This document shows, one piece after another, positions 53,501 through 64,000 of a stretch of 64,000 bases of DNA. A program made the translations under genes and the position numbers. A model generated the notes under the pieces. It was not told where the DNA came from. It did no database searches and was given only the letters and a program-made list of their open reading frames with translations. Source of the stretch: Metallyticus violacea (lineage: Eukaryota; Arthropoda; Insecta; Mantodea; Metallyticidae); contig CM060833.1 in NCBI GenBank assembly GCA_030762175.1, forward strand, positions 164,703,001 through 164,767,000. Direction: 5' to 3'. Every line of letters starts with the position of its first letter. Position 1 is the stretch's first letter.

Positions 53501-56500
53501 CTTTGATCCAGCCAATTAATATTGAAACATTTGAAAAATGGAAATGCAGTGAAGATAGATTCGCACATTTTGATGCATAATTGTATGTCCGTACTTAGAA
53601 TTTTATGAAAAAATATATGTCCATTTGCACTATAAATGGAATGCACTATTCCATCACTTATCATTTTTAAGGAGTTGCACATGTAATTTGAAAATCGTTT
53701 TGGCACTATTGAAACAATGGCATGTGCGAAGGAATAATTTCAAACACTAAATTTGTATAGGAATTGCAATGGCACCCTCCCGCCATTAACCGTGGCGATC
53801 CACCGTCCGCGAATATCGCCTCCAAGATGAAATTATCACACCTTTTTTTTTAAAATTTATGAGATGACGCCAAACCATTTGCACATTTATTGGAACTATC
53901 AGATATAACTATATCCAATGATATAGTAGGGGAATAATGTGCTTAAAATTTCCATGTGAATTACAGTAGAGAATATAGCATCTCCAATTGAAAACAATGT
54001 TCTGTTTATTTATAGCTCATATAGTCCTTACTGCTCCAATTTCCATATTAGTCGAAGACACAATTTCATTTACAAGGTCATACTTAAGAACTGCACATGT
54101 ACTGAGAAACATATTGGCTCTATTGAAACAATAGCATGTGCTGAAGATAGATTTCAACCTCAACATTTTCAATTTCCTTTGAACCAGCCAATTAATATAG
54201 AAACATTTGAAAAATGGAAATGCAGTGAAGATAGATTCGCACATTTTGATGCATAATTGTATGTCCATACTTAGAATTTTATGAAAAAATATATGTGCAT
54301 CTCCACTATAAATGGAATGCACTATTCCATCACTTATCATTTTTAAGGAGTTGCACATGTAATTTGAAAATCGTTTTGGCACTATTGAAATAATAGCATG
54401 TGCGAAGGAATAATTTCAAACACTAAATTTGTATAGGAATTGCATTGGCACCCTCCCGCCATTAACTGTGGCGATCCACCGTCCGCGAATATCGCCTCCA
54501 AGATGAAATTATCACACCTTTTTTTTTAAAATTTATGAGATGACGCCAAATCATTTGCACATTTATTGGAACTATCAGATATAACTATATCCAATGATAT
54601 AGTAGGGGAATAATGTGCTTAAAATCTCGATGTGAATTAAGCAGAGAATATAGCATCTCCAATTGAAAACAATGTTCTGTTTATTTATAGCTGATATAGT
54701 GCTTATTGCTCCAGTTTCCATATTAGTCGAAGACACAATTTCATTTACAAGGTCATACTTAAGAACTGCACATGTAATGTGAAAAACATATTAGCTCTAT
54801 TCAAACAATAGCATGTGCTGAAGATAGATTTCAACCTCAACATTTTCAATTTCCTTTGAACCAGCCAATTAATATTGAAACATTTGAAAAATGGAAATGC
54901 AATGACGGTAGTTTCGCACATTTTGATGCATAATTGTATGTCCATACTTAGAATTTTATGAAAAAATATATGTCCATCTCCACTATAAATCGAATGCACT
55001 ATTCCATCACTTATAATTTTTAAGGAGTTGCACATGTAATTTGAAAATCGTTTTGGCACTATTGAAACAATAGCATGTGCGAAGGAATTGATTTCAAACA
55101 CTAAATTTGTATAGGAATTGCAATGGCACCCTCCCGCCATTAACTGTGGCGATCCACCGTCCGCGAATATCGCCTCCAAGATGAAATTATCACACCTTTT
55201 TTTTAAAATTTATGAGATGACGCCAAACCATTTGCACATTTAATGGAACTTTCAGATATAACTATATACCATGATATAGTAGGGGAATAATGTGCTTAAA
55301 ATTTCCATGTGAATTACAGTAGAGAATATAGCATCTCCAATTGAAAACAATGTTCTGTTTATTTATAGCTCATATAGTCCTTACTGCTCCAGTTTCCATA
55401 TTAGTCGAAGACACAATTTCATTTACAAGGTCATACTTAAGAACTGCACATGTAATGTGAAAAACATATTAGCTCTATTGAAACAATAGCATGTGCTGAA
55501 CATAGATTTCAACCTCAACATTTTCAATTTCCTTTGAACCAGCCAATTAATATTGAAACATTTGAAAAATGGAAATGCAATGACGATAGTTTCGCACATT
55601 TTGATGCATAATTGTATGTCCATACTTAGAATTTTATGAAAAAATATATGTCCATCTCCACTATAAATGGAATGCACTATTCCATCACTTATAATTTTTA
55701 AGGAGTTGCACATGTAATTTGAAAATCGTTTTGGCACTATTGAAACAATAGCATGTGCGAAGGAATGGATTTCAAACACTAAATTTGTATAGGAATTGCA
55801 ATGGCACCCTCCCGCCATTAACTGTGGCGATCCACCGTCAGCGAATATCGCCTCCAAGATGAAATTATCACACCTTCTTTTTAAAATTTATTAGATGACG
55901 CCAAACCATTTGCACATTTATTGGAACTTTCAGATATAACTATATACCATGATATAGTAGGGGAATAATGTGCTTAAAATCTCGATGTGAATTACAGTAG
56001 AGGATTTAGAATCTCCAATTGAAAACAATGTTCTGTTTATTTATAGCTGATATAGTCCTTACTGCTCCAGTTTCCATATTAGTCGAAGACACAATTTCAT
56101 TTACAAGGTCATACTTAAGAACTGCACATGTAATGTGAAAAACATATTGGCTCTATTGAAACAATAGCATGTGCTGAAGATAGATTTCAACCTCAACATT
56201 TTCAATTTCCTTTGAACCAGCCAATTAATATTGAAACATTTGAAAAATGGAAATGCAGTGAAGATAGATTCGCACATTTGATGCATAATTGTATGTCCAT
56301 ACTTAGAATTTTATGAAAAAATATATGTCCATCTGCACTATAAATGGAATGCACTATTCCATCACTTATCATTTTTAAGGAGTTGCACATGTAATTTGAA
56401 AATCGTTTTGGCACTATTGAAACAATAGCATGTGCGAAGGAATAATTTCAAACACTAAATTTGTATAGGAATTGCAATGGCACCCTCCCGCCATTAACTG

Positions 56501-57039
56501 TGGCGATCCACCTTCCGCGAATATCGCCTCCAAGATGAAATTATCACACCTTTTTTTTTAAAATTTATGAGATGACGCCAAACAATTTGCACATTTATTG
56601 GAACTATCAGATATAACTATATCCAATGGTATAGTAGGGGAATAATGTGCTTAAAATCTCGATGTGAATTAAGCAGAGAATATAGCATCTCCAATTGAAA
56701 ACAATGTTTTGTTTATTTATAGCTGATATAGTGCTTATTGCTCCAGTTTCCATATTAGTCGAAGACACAATTTCATTTACAAGGTCATACTTAAGAACTG
56801 CACATGTAATGTGAAAAACATATTAGCTGTATTCAAACAATAGCATGTGCTGAAGATAGATTTCAACCTCAACATTTTCAATTTCCTTTGAACCAGCCAA
56901 TTAATATAGAAACAAGTGAAAAATGGAAATGCAGTGAAGATAGATTCGCACATTTTGATGCATAATTGTATGTCCATACTTAGAATTTTATGAAAAAATA
57001 TATGTCCATTTGCACTATAAATGGAATGCACTATTCCAA

Positions 57040-59261
57040 CACTTATCATTTTTAACGAGTTGCACATGTAATTTCAAAATCGTTTTGGCACTATTGAAAC
57101 AAAAGCATGTGCGAAGGAATAATTTCAAACACTAAATTTGTATAGGAATTGCAATGGCACCCTCCCGCCATTAACTGTGGCGATCCTTGGTCCGCGATTA
57201 TCGCCTCCAAGATGAAATTATCACACCTTTTTTTTTAAAATTTATGAGATGACGCCAAATCATTTGCACATTTATTGGAACTATCAGATATAACTATATC
57301 CAATGATATAGTAGGGGAATAATGTGCTTAAAATCTGGATGTGAATTAAGCAGAGAATATAGCATCTCCAATTGAAAACAATGTTCTGTTTATTTATAGC
57401 TGATATAGTGCTTATTGCTCCAGTTTCCATATTAGTCGAAGACACAATTTCATTTACAAGGTCATACTTAAGAACTGCACATGTAATGTGAAAAACATAT
57501 TAGCTCTATTGAAACAATAGCATGTGCTGAAGATAGATTTCAACCTCAACATTTTCAAATTCCTTTGAACCAGCCAACTAATATTGAAACATTTGTAAAA
57601 TGGAAATGCAATGACGATAGTTTCGCACATTTTGATGCATAATTGTATGTCCATACTTAGAATTTTATGAAAAAATATATGTCCATCTCCACTATAAATG
57701 GAATGCACTATTCCATCACTTATAATTTTTAAGGAGTTGCACATGTAATTTGAAAATCGTTTTGGCACTATTGAAACAATAGCATGTGCGAAGGAATAAT
57801 TTCAAACACTAAATTTGTATAGGAATTGCAATGGCACCCTCCCGCCATTAACTGTGGCGATCCACCTTCCGCGAATATCGCCTCCAAGATGAAATTATCA
57901 CACCTTTTTTTTTTAAAATTTATGAGATGACGCCAAACAATTTGCACATTTATTGGAACTATCAGATATAACTATATCCAATGGTATAGTAGGGGAATAA
58001 TGTGCTTAAAATCTCGATGTGAATTAAGCAGAGAATATAGCATCTCCAATTGAAAACAATGTTCTGTTTATTTATAGCTGATATAGTGCTTATTGCTCCA
58101 GTTTCCATATTAGTCGAAGACACAATTTCATTTACAAGGTCATACTTAAGAACTGCACATGTAATGTGAAAAACATATTAGCTCTATTCAAACAATAGCA
58201 TGTGCTGAAGATAGATTTCAACCTCAACATTTTCAATTTCCTTTGAACCAGCCAATTAATATTGAATATTTGAAAAATGGAAATGCAATGACGGTAGTTT
58301 CGCACATTTTGATGCATAATTGTATGTCCATACTTAGAATTTTATGAAAAAATATATGTCCATCTCCACTATAAATGGAATGCACTATTCCAACACTTAT
58401 CATTTTTAACGAGTTGCACATGTAATTTCAAAATCATTTTGGCACTATTGAAACAATAGCATGTGCGAAGGAATAATTTCAAACACTAAATTTGTATAGG
58501 AATTGCAATGGCACCCTCCCGCCATTAACTTTGGCGATCCACCGTCCGCGAATATCGCCTCCAAGATGAAATTATCACACCTTTTTTTTAAAATTTATGA
58601 GATGACGCCAAACCATTTGCACATTTATTGGAACTTTCAGATATAACTATATACCATGATATAGTAGGGGAATAATGTGCTTAAAATCTCGATGTGAATT
58701 ACAGTAGAGAATATAGCATCTCCAATTGAAAACAATGTTTTGTTTATTTATAGCTCATATAGTCCTTACTGCTCCAGTTTCCATATTAGTCGAAGACACA
58801 ATTTCATTTACAAGGTCATACTTAAGAACTGCACATGTACTGTGAAAAACATATTGGCTCTATTGAAACAATAGCATGTGCTGAAGATAGATTTCAACCT
58901 CAACATTTTCAATTTCCTTTGAACCAGCCAAATAATATAGAAACATTTGAAAAATGGAAATGCAGTGAAGATAGATTCGCACATTGTGATGCATAATTGT
59001 ATGTCCATACTTTGAATTTTATGAAAAAATATATGTCCATCTCCACTATAAATGGAATGCACTATTCCATCACTTATAATTTTTAAGGAGTTGCACATGT
59101 AATTTGAAAATCGTTTTGGCACTATTGAAACAATAGCATGTGCGAAGGAATTGATTTCAAACACTAAATTTGTATAGGAATTGCAATGGCACCCTCCCGC
59201 CATTAACTGTGGCGATCCACCGTCCGCGAATATCGCCTCCAAGATGAAATTATCACACCTT
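57040..59261. repeat. 3.3-monomer block, copy 1 (offset 4739 bp, 7 monomers)
   Basis: Matches 61779 to the window end. Shared rare variants are AACAAAAGCATG (about 57098), the clustered change CCTTGGTCCGCGATTA (57185-57200), AATCTGGATG (about 57332), TCAAATTCC (about 57555), CAATGGTATAG (about 57979), a deletion giving TTGAATATTTG (58262-58272), GACGGTAG (about 58290) and CACATTGTGATG (about 58980). Confidence 0.9.
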
Positions 59262-61778
59262 TTTTTTTAAATTTATGAGATGACGCCAAACCATTTGCAC
59301 ATTTATTGGAACTTTCAGATATAACTATATACCATGATATAGTATGGGAATAATGTGCTTAAAATCTCGATGTGAAATACAGTAGAGAATATAGCATCTC
59401 CAATTGAAAACAATGTGTTGTTTATTTATAGCTCATATAGTCCTTACTGCTCCAGTTTCCATATTAGTCGAAGACACAATTTCATTTACAAGGTCATACT
59501 TAAAAACTGCACATGTACTGTGAAAAACATATTGGCTCTATTGAAACAATAGCATGTGCTGAAGATAGATTTCAACCTCAACATTTTCAATTTCCTTTGA
59601 ACCAGCCAATTAATATTGAAACATTTGAAAAATGGAAATGCAGTGAAGATAGATTCGCACATTTTGATGCATAAATGTATGTCCATACTTAGAATTTTAT
59701 GAAAAAATATATGTCCATTTGCACTATAAATGGAATGCACTATTCCATCACTTATCATTTTTAAGGAGTTGCACATGTAATTTGAAAATCGTTTTGGCAC
59801 TATTGAAACAATAGCATGTGCGAAGGAATTGATTTCAAACACTAAATTTGTATAGGAATTGCAATGGCACCCTCCCGCCATTAACTGTGGCGATCCACCG
59901 TCCGCGAATATCGCCTCCAAGATGAAATTATCACACCTTTTTTTTAAAATTTATGAGATGACGCCAAACCATTTGCACATTTATTGGAACTTTCAGATAT
60001 AACTATATACCATGATATAGTAGGGGAATAATGTGCTTAAAATCTCGATGTGAATTACAGTAGAGAATATAGCATCTCCAATTGAAAACAATGTTCTGTT
60101 TATTTATAGCTCATATACTCCTTACTGCTCCAGTTTCCTTATTAGTCGAAGACACAATTTCATTTACAAGGTCATACTTAACAACTGCACATGTAATGTG
60201 AAAAACATATTGGCTCTATTGAAACAATAGCATGTGCTGAAGATAGATTTCAACCTCAACATTTTCAATTTCGTTTGAACCAGCCAATTAATATTGAAAC
60301 ATTTGAAAAATGGAAATGCAGTGAAGATAGATTCGCACATTTTGATGCATAATTGTATGTCCATACTTAGAATTTTATGAAAAAATATATGTCCATGTGC
60401 ACTATAAATGGAATGCACTATTCCATCACTTATCATTTTTAAGGAGTTGCACATGTAATTTGAAAATCGTTTTGGCACTATTGAAACAATAGCATGTGCG
60501 AAGGAATAATTTCAAACACTAAATTTGTATAGGAATTGCAATGGCACCCTCCCGCCATTAACTGTGGCGATCCACCGTCCGCGAATATCGCCTCCAAGAT
60601 GAAATTATCACACTTTTTTTTTAAAATTTATGAGATGACGCCAAACCATTTGCACATTTATTGGAACTATCAGATATAACTATATCCAATGATATATTAG
60701 GGGAATAATGTGCTTAAAATCTCGATGTGAATTAAGCAGAGAATATAGCATCTCCAATTGAAAACAATGTTCTGTTTATTTATAGCTGATATAGTGCTTA
60801 TTGCTCCAGTTTCCATATTAGTCGAAGACACAATTTCATTTACAAGGTCATACTTAAGAACTGCACATGTAATGTGAAAAACATATTGGCTCTATTGAAA
60901 CAATAGCATGTGCTGAAGATAGATTTCAACCTCAACATTTTCAATTTCCTTTGAACCAGCCAATTAATATTGAAACATTTGAAAAATGGAAATGGAGTGA
61001 AGATAGATTCGCACATTTTGATGCATAATTATATGTCCATACTTAGAATTTTATGAAAAAATATATGTCCATCTCCACTATAAATGGAATGCACTATTCC
61101 ATCACTTATCATTTTTAAGGAGTTGCACATGTAATTTGAAAATCCATTTGGCACTATTGAAACAATAGCATGTGCGAAGGAATTGATTTCAAACACTAAA
61201 TTTGTATAGGAACTGCAATGGCACCCTCCCGCCATTAACTGTGGCGATCCACCGTCCGCGAATATCGCCTCCAAGATGAAATTATCACACCTTTTTTTTA
61301 AAATTTATGAGATGACGCCAAACCATTTGCACATTTATTGGAACTTTCAGATATAACTATATACCATGATATAGTAGGGGAATAATGTGCTTAAAATCTC
61401 GATGTGAATTACAGTAGAGAATATAGCATCTCCAATTGAAAACAATGTTCTGTTTATTTATAGCTCATATAGTCCTTACTGCTCCAGTTTCCATATTAGT
61501 CGAAGACACAATTTCATTTACTAGGTCATACTTAAGAACTGCACATATACTGAGAAACATATTGGCTCTATTGAAACAATAGCATGTGCTGAAGATAGAT
61601 TTCAACCTCAACATTTTCAATTTCGTTTGAACCAGGCAATTAATATTGAAACATTTGAAAAATGGAAATGCAGTGAAGATAGATTCGCACATTTTGATGC
61701 ATAATTGTATGTCCATACTTAGAATTTTATGAAAAAATATATGTCCATTTGCACTATAAATGGAATGCACTATTCCAT

Positions 61779-64000
61779 CACTTATCATTTTTAACGAGTT
61801 GCACATGTAATTTCAAAATCGTTTTGGCACTATTGAAACAAAAGCATGTGCGAAGGAATAATTTCAAACACTAAATTTGTATAGGAATTGCAATGGCACC
61901 CTCCCGCCATTAACTGTGGCGATCCTTGGTCCGCGATTATCGCCTCCAAGATGAAATTATCACACCTTTTTTTTTAAAATTTATGAGATGACGCCAAATC
62001 ATTTGCACATTTATTGGAACTATCAGATATAACTATATCCAATGATATAGTAGGGGAATAATGTGCTTAAAATCTGGATGTGAATTAAGCAGAGAATATA
62101 GCATCTCCAATTGAAAACAATGTTCTGTTTATTTATAGCTGATATAGTGCTTATTGCTCCAGTTTCCATATTAGTCGAAGACACAATTTCATTTACAAGG
62201 TCATACTTAAGAACTGCACATGTAATGTGAAAAACATATTAGCTCTATTGAAACAATAGCATGTGCTGAAGATAGATTTCAACCTCAACATTTTCAAATT
62301 CCTTTGAACCAGCCAACTAATATTGAAACATTTGTAAAATGGAAATGCAATGACGATAGTTTCGCACATTTTGATGCATAATTGTATGTCCATACTTAGA
62401 ATTTTATGAAAAAATATATGTCCATCTCCACTATAAATGGAATGCACTATTCCATCACTTATAATTTTTAAGGAGTTGCACATGTAATTTGAAAATCGTT
62501 TTGGCACTATTGAAACAATAGCATGTGCGAAGGAATAATTTCAAACACTAAATTTGTATAGGAATTGCAATGGCACCCTCCCGCCATTAACTGTGGCGAT
62601 CCACCTTCCGCGAATATCGCCTCCAAGATGAAATTATCACACCTTTTTTTTTTAAAATTTATGAGATGACGCCAAACAATTTGCACATTTATTGGAACTA
62701 TCAGATATAACTATATCCAATGGTATAGTAGGGGAATAATGTGCTTAAAATCTCGATGTGAATTAAGCAGAGAATATAGCATCTCCAATTGAAAACAATG
62801 TTCTGTTTATTTATAGCTGATATAGTGCTTATTGCTCCAGTTTCCATATTAGTCGAAGACACAATTTCATTTACAAGGTCATACTTAAGAACTGCACATG
62901 TAATGTGAAAAACATATTAGCTCTATTCAAACAATAGCATGTGCTGAAGATAGATTTCAACCTCAACATTTTCAATTTCCTTTGAACCAGCCAATTAATA
63001 TTGAATATTTGAAAAATGGAAATGCAATGACGGTAGTTTCGCACATTTTGATGCATAATTGTATGTCCATACTTAGAATTTTATGAAAAAATATATGTCC
63101 ATCTCCACTATAAATGGAATGCACTATTCCAACACTTATCATTTTTAACGAGTTGCACATGTAATTTCAAAATCATTTTGGCACTATTGAAACAATAGCA
63201 TGTGCGAAGGAATAATTTCAAACACTAAATTTGTATAGGAATTGCAATGGCACCCTCCCGCCATTAACTTTGGCGATCCACCGTCCGCGAATATCGCCTC
63301 CAAGATGAAATTATCACACCTTTTTTTTAAAATTTATGAGATGACGCCAAACCATTTGCACATTTATTGGAACTTTCAGATATAACTATATACCATGATA
63401 TAGTAGGGGAATAATGTGCTTAAAATCTCGATGTGAATTACAGTAGAGAATATAGCATCTCCAATTGAAAACAATGTTTTGTTTATTTATAGCTCATATA
63501 GTCCTTACTGCTCCAGTTTCCATATTAGTCGAAGACACAATTTCATTTACAAGGTCATACTTAAGAACTGCACATGTACTGTGAAAAACATATTGGCTCT
63601 ATTGAAACAATAGCATGTGCTGAAGATAGATTTCAACCTCAACATTTTCAATTTCCTTTGAACCAGCCAAATAATATAGAAACATTTGAAAAATGGAAAT
63701 GCAGTGAAGATAGATTCGCACATTGTGATGCATAATTGTATGTCCATACTTTGAATTTTATGAAAAAATATATGTCCATCTCCACTATAAATGGAATGCA
63801 CTATTCCATCACTTATAATTTTTAAGGAGTTGCACATGTAATTTGAAAATCGTTTTGGCACTATTGAAACAATAGCATGTGCGAAGGAATTGATTTCAAA
63901 CACTAAATTTGTATAGGAATTGCAATGGCACCCTCCCGCCATTAACTGTGGCGATCCACCGTCCGCGAATATCGCCTCCAAGATGAAATTATCACACCTT
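61779..64000. repeat. 3.3-monomer block, copy 2 (cut by the window edge)
   Basis: Partner of 57040-59261. It is still matching at the last base, so the true block is at least 2.2 kb. The left boundary is set where 57036 reads CCAACACTT and this copy reads CCATCACTT. Confidence 0.9.

Larger units (their letters stand above)
592..63549. repeat. Phase map of the 94 monomers
   Basis: Positions of the landmark TTACAAGGTCAT (or its variant), +/-2 bp: 592, 1270, 1947, 2625, 3300, 3977, 4652, 5330, 6006, 6684, 7361, 8022, 8698, 9375, 10054, 10733, 11410, 12087, 12767, 13444, 14122, 14796, 15471, 16147, 16826, 17505, 18182, 18860, 19537, 20214, 20894, 21571, 22250, 22924, 23599, 24275, 24952, 25629, 26308, 26987, 27663, 28341, 29018, 29697, 30374, 31051, 31729, 32406, 33083, 33760, 34438, 35115, 35795, 36469, 37147, 37825, 38499, 39175, 39850, 40526, 41203, 41882, 42561, 43238, 43916, 44593, 45271, 45948, 46626, 47303, 47983, 48657, 49335, 50013, 50687, 51363, 52038, 52713, 53392, 54070, 54745, 55423, 56101, 56777, 57454, 58132, 58808, 59486, 60164, 60840, 61518, 62193, 62871, 63547. 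Monomers elsewhere in this annotation are named by these positions. The 680-bp steps follow units with one extra A in box 1. The 674-bp steps are mostly units with a 2-bp shorter box 1. Confidence 0.96.
1..64000. repeat. Satellite DNA array, 677-bp monomer, about 94.5 head-to-tail copies
   Basis: The same unit of about 677 bp follows itself in one orientation across the window with no interruption. Neighbouring units differ by scattered substitutions and 1-3 bp indels and are nearly identical by eye. Composition is about 33% G+C. No transposon, unique spacer, tRNA, rRNA or plausible gene lies between units, and the array runs off both ends. Long arrays of this kind are known from eukaryotic centromeric and pericentromeric heterochromatin and from sex or B chromosomes. 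Which of these applies cannot be told from sequence alone. I do not recognise the family; it is not the 171-bp primate alpha satellite. As 677 is about 4 x 169, one unit could hold four nucleosomes, but that is inference only. Confidence 0.99.

Noticed and set aside
1..64000. CRISPR array or other prokaryotic direct-repeat system
   Set aside because: The whole 677-bp unit is repeated with no unique spacers, and no associated genes are present. The period and homogeneity are those of eukaryotic satellite DNA.
1..64000. Ribosomal DNA spacer subrepeats or telomeric/subtelomeric repeats
   Set aside because: There is no rRNA-like sequence and no short telomeric motif runs such as TTAGG or TTAGGG arrays anywhere in the window.

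Overview
The whole 64 kb window is one uninterrupted head-to-tail satellite DNA array. A single A+T-rich unit of about 677 bp (33% G+C: 200 of 600 bases hand-counted at 1321-1920) is repeated about 94.5 times in one orientation, from the first base to the last. A landmark inside the unit recurs 94 times between 592 and 63547, a mean step of 676.9 bp. Steps run from 674 to 680 bp, except one of 661 bp caused by a 16-bp deletion. I see no protein-coding gene, RNA gene, transposon insertion or unique sequence. The window therefore looks like eukaryotic constitutive heterochromatin, such as a centromere, a pericentromere or a sex- or B-chromosome block. I do not recognise the satellite family and cannot name the species; an animal, perhaps an insect, is a weak guess.

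Each unit has a reproducible internal layout, given here for the unit at 36920-37597. It starts with a poly-T tract of variable length. Next comes dyad box 3 (62 bp, arms GCACATT/AATGTGC around an inner hairpin). Then comes dyad box 1 (51 bp, arms GCACATG/CATGTGC with an inner CTATTG-AAA-CAATAG hairpin), followed by a short hairpin ATGGAAT-GCACT-ATTCCAT. Dyad box 2 (51 bp) differs from box 1 at 5 of 51 positions. The unit ends with a G+C-rich segment of about 53 bp (62% G+C) carrying a GGCGAT/ATCGCC inverted repeat. Boxes 1 and 2 and their flanks are clearly an old internal duplication, and box 3 is probably a more diverged third copy.

Above the monomer level the array is a patchwork of multi-monomer duplications, all at whole-monomer offsets (2, 3, 4, 7, 10, 12, 13, 18, 19, 22 and 23 units), readable from shared rare variants. 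The interior (about 10-53.5 kb) is built from nested copies of a few blocks. The largest pair is 34.7-41.3 kb and 46.9-53.5 kb, 18 monomers apart. The outer parts (1-9 kb and 54-62 kb) are more heterogeneous and share some private variants. Shared variants allow part of the duplication history to be ordered.

Every unit carries open frames, mostly on the minus strand, of about 60-200 codons. They are by-products of the repeat: their ends shift with 1-2 bp indels and the differences between copies freely change amino acids. I annotate none of them as a gene.
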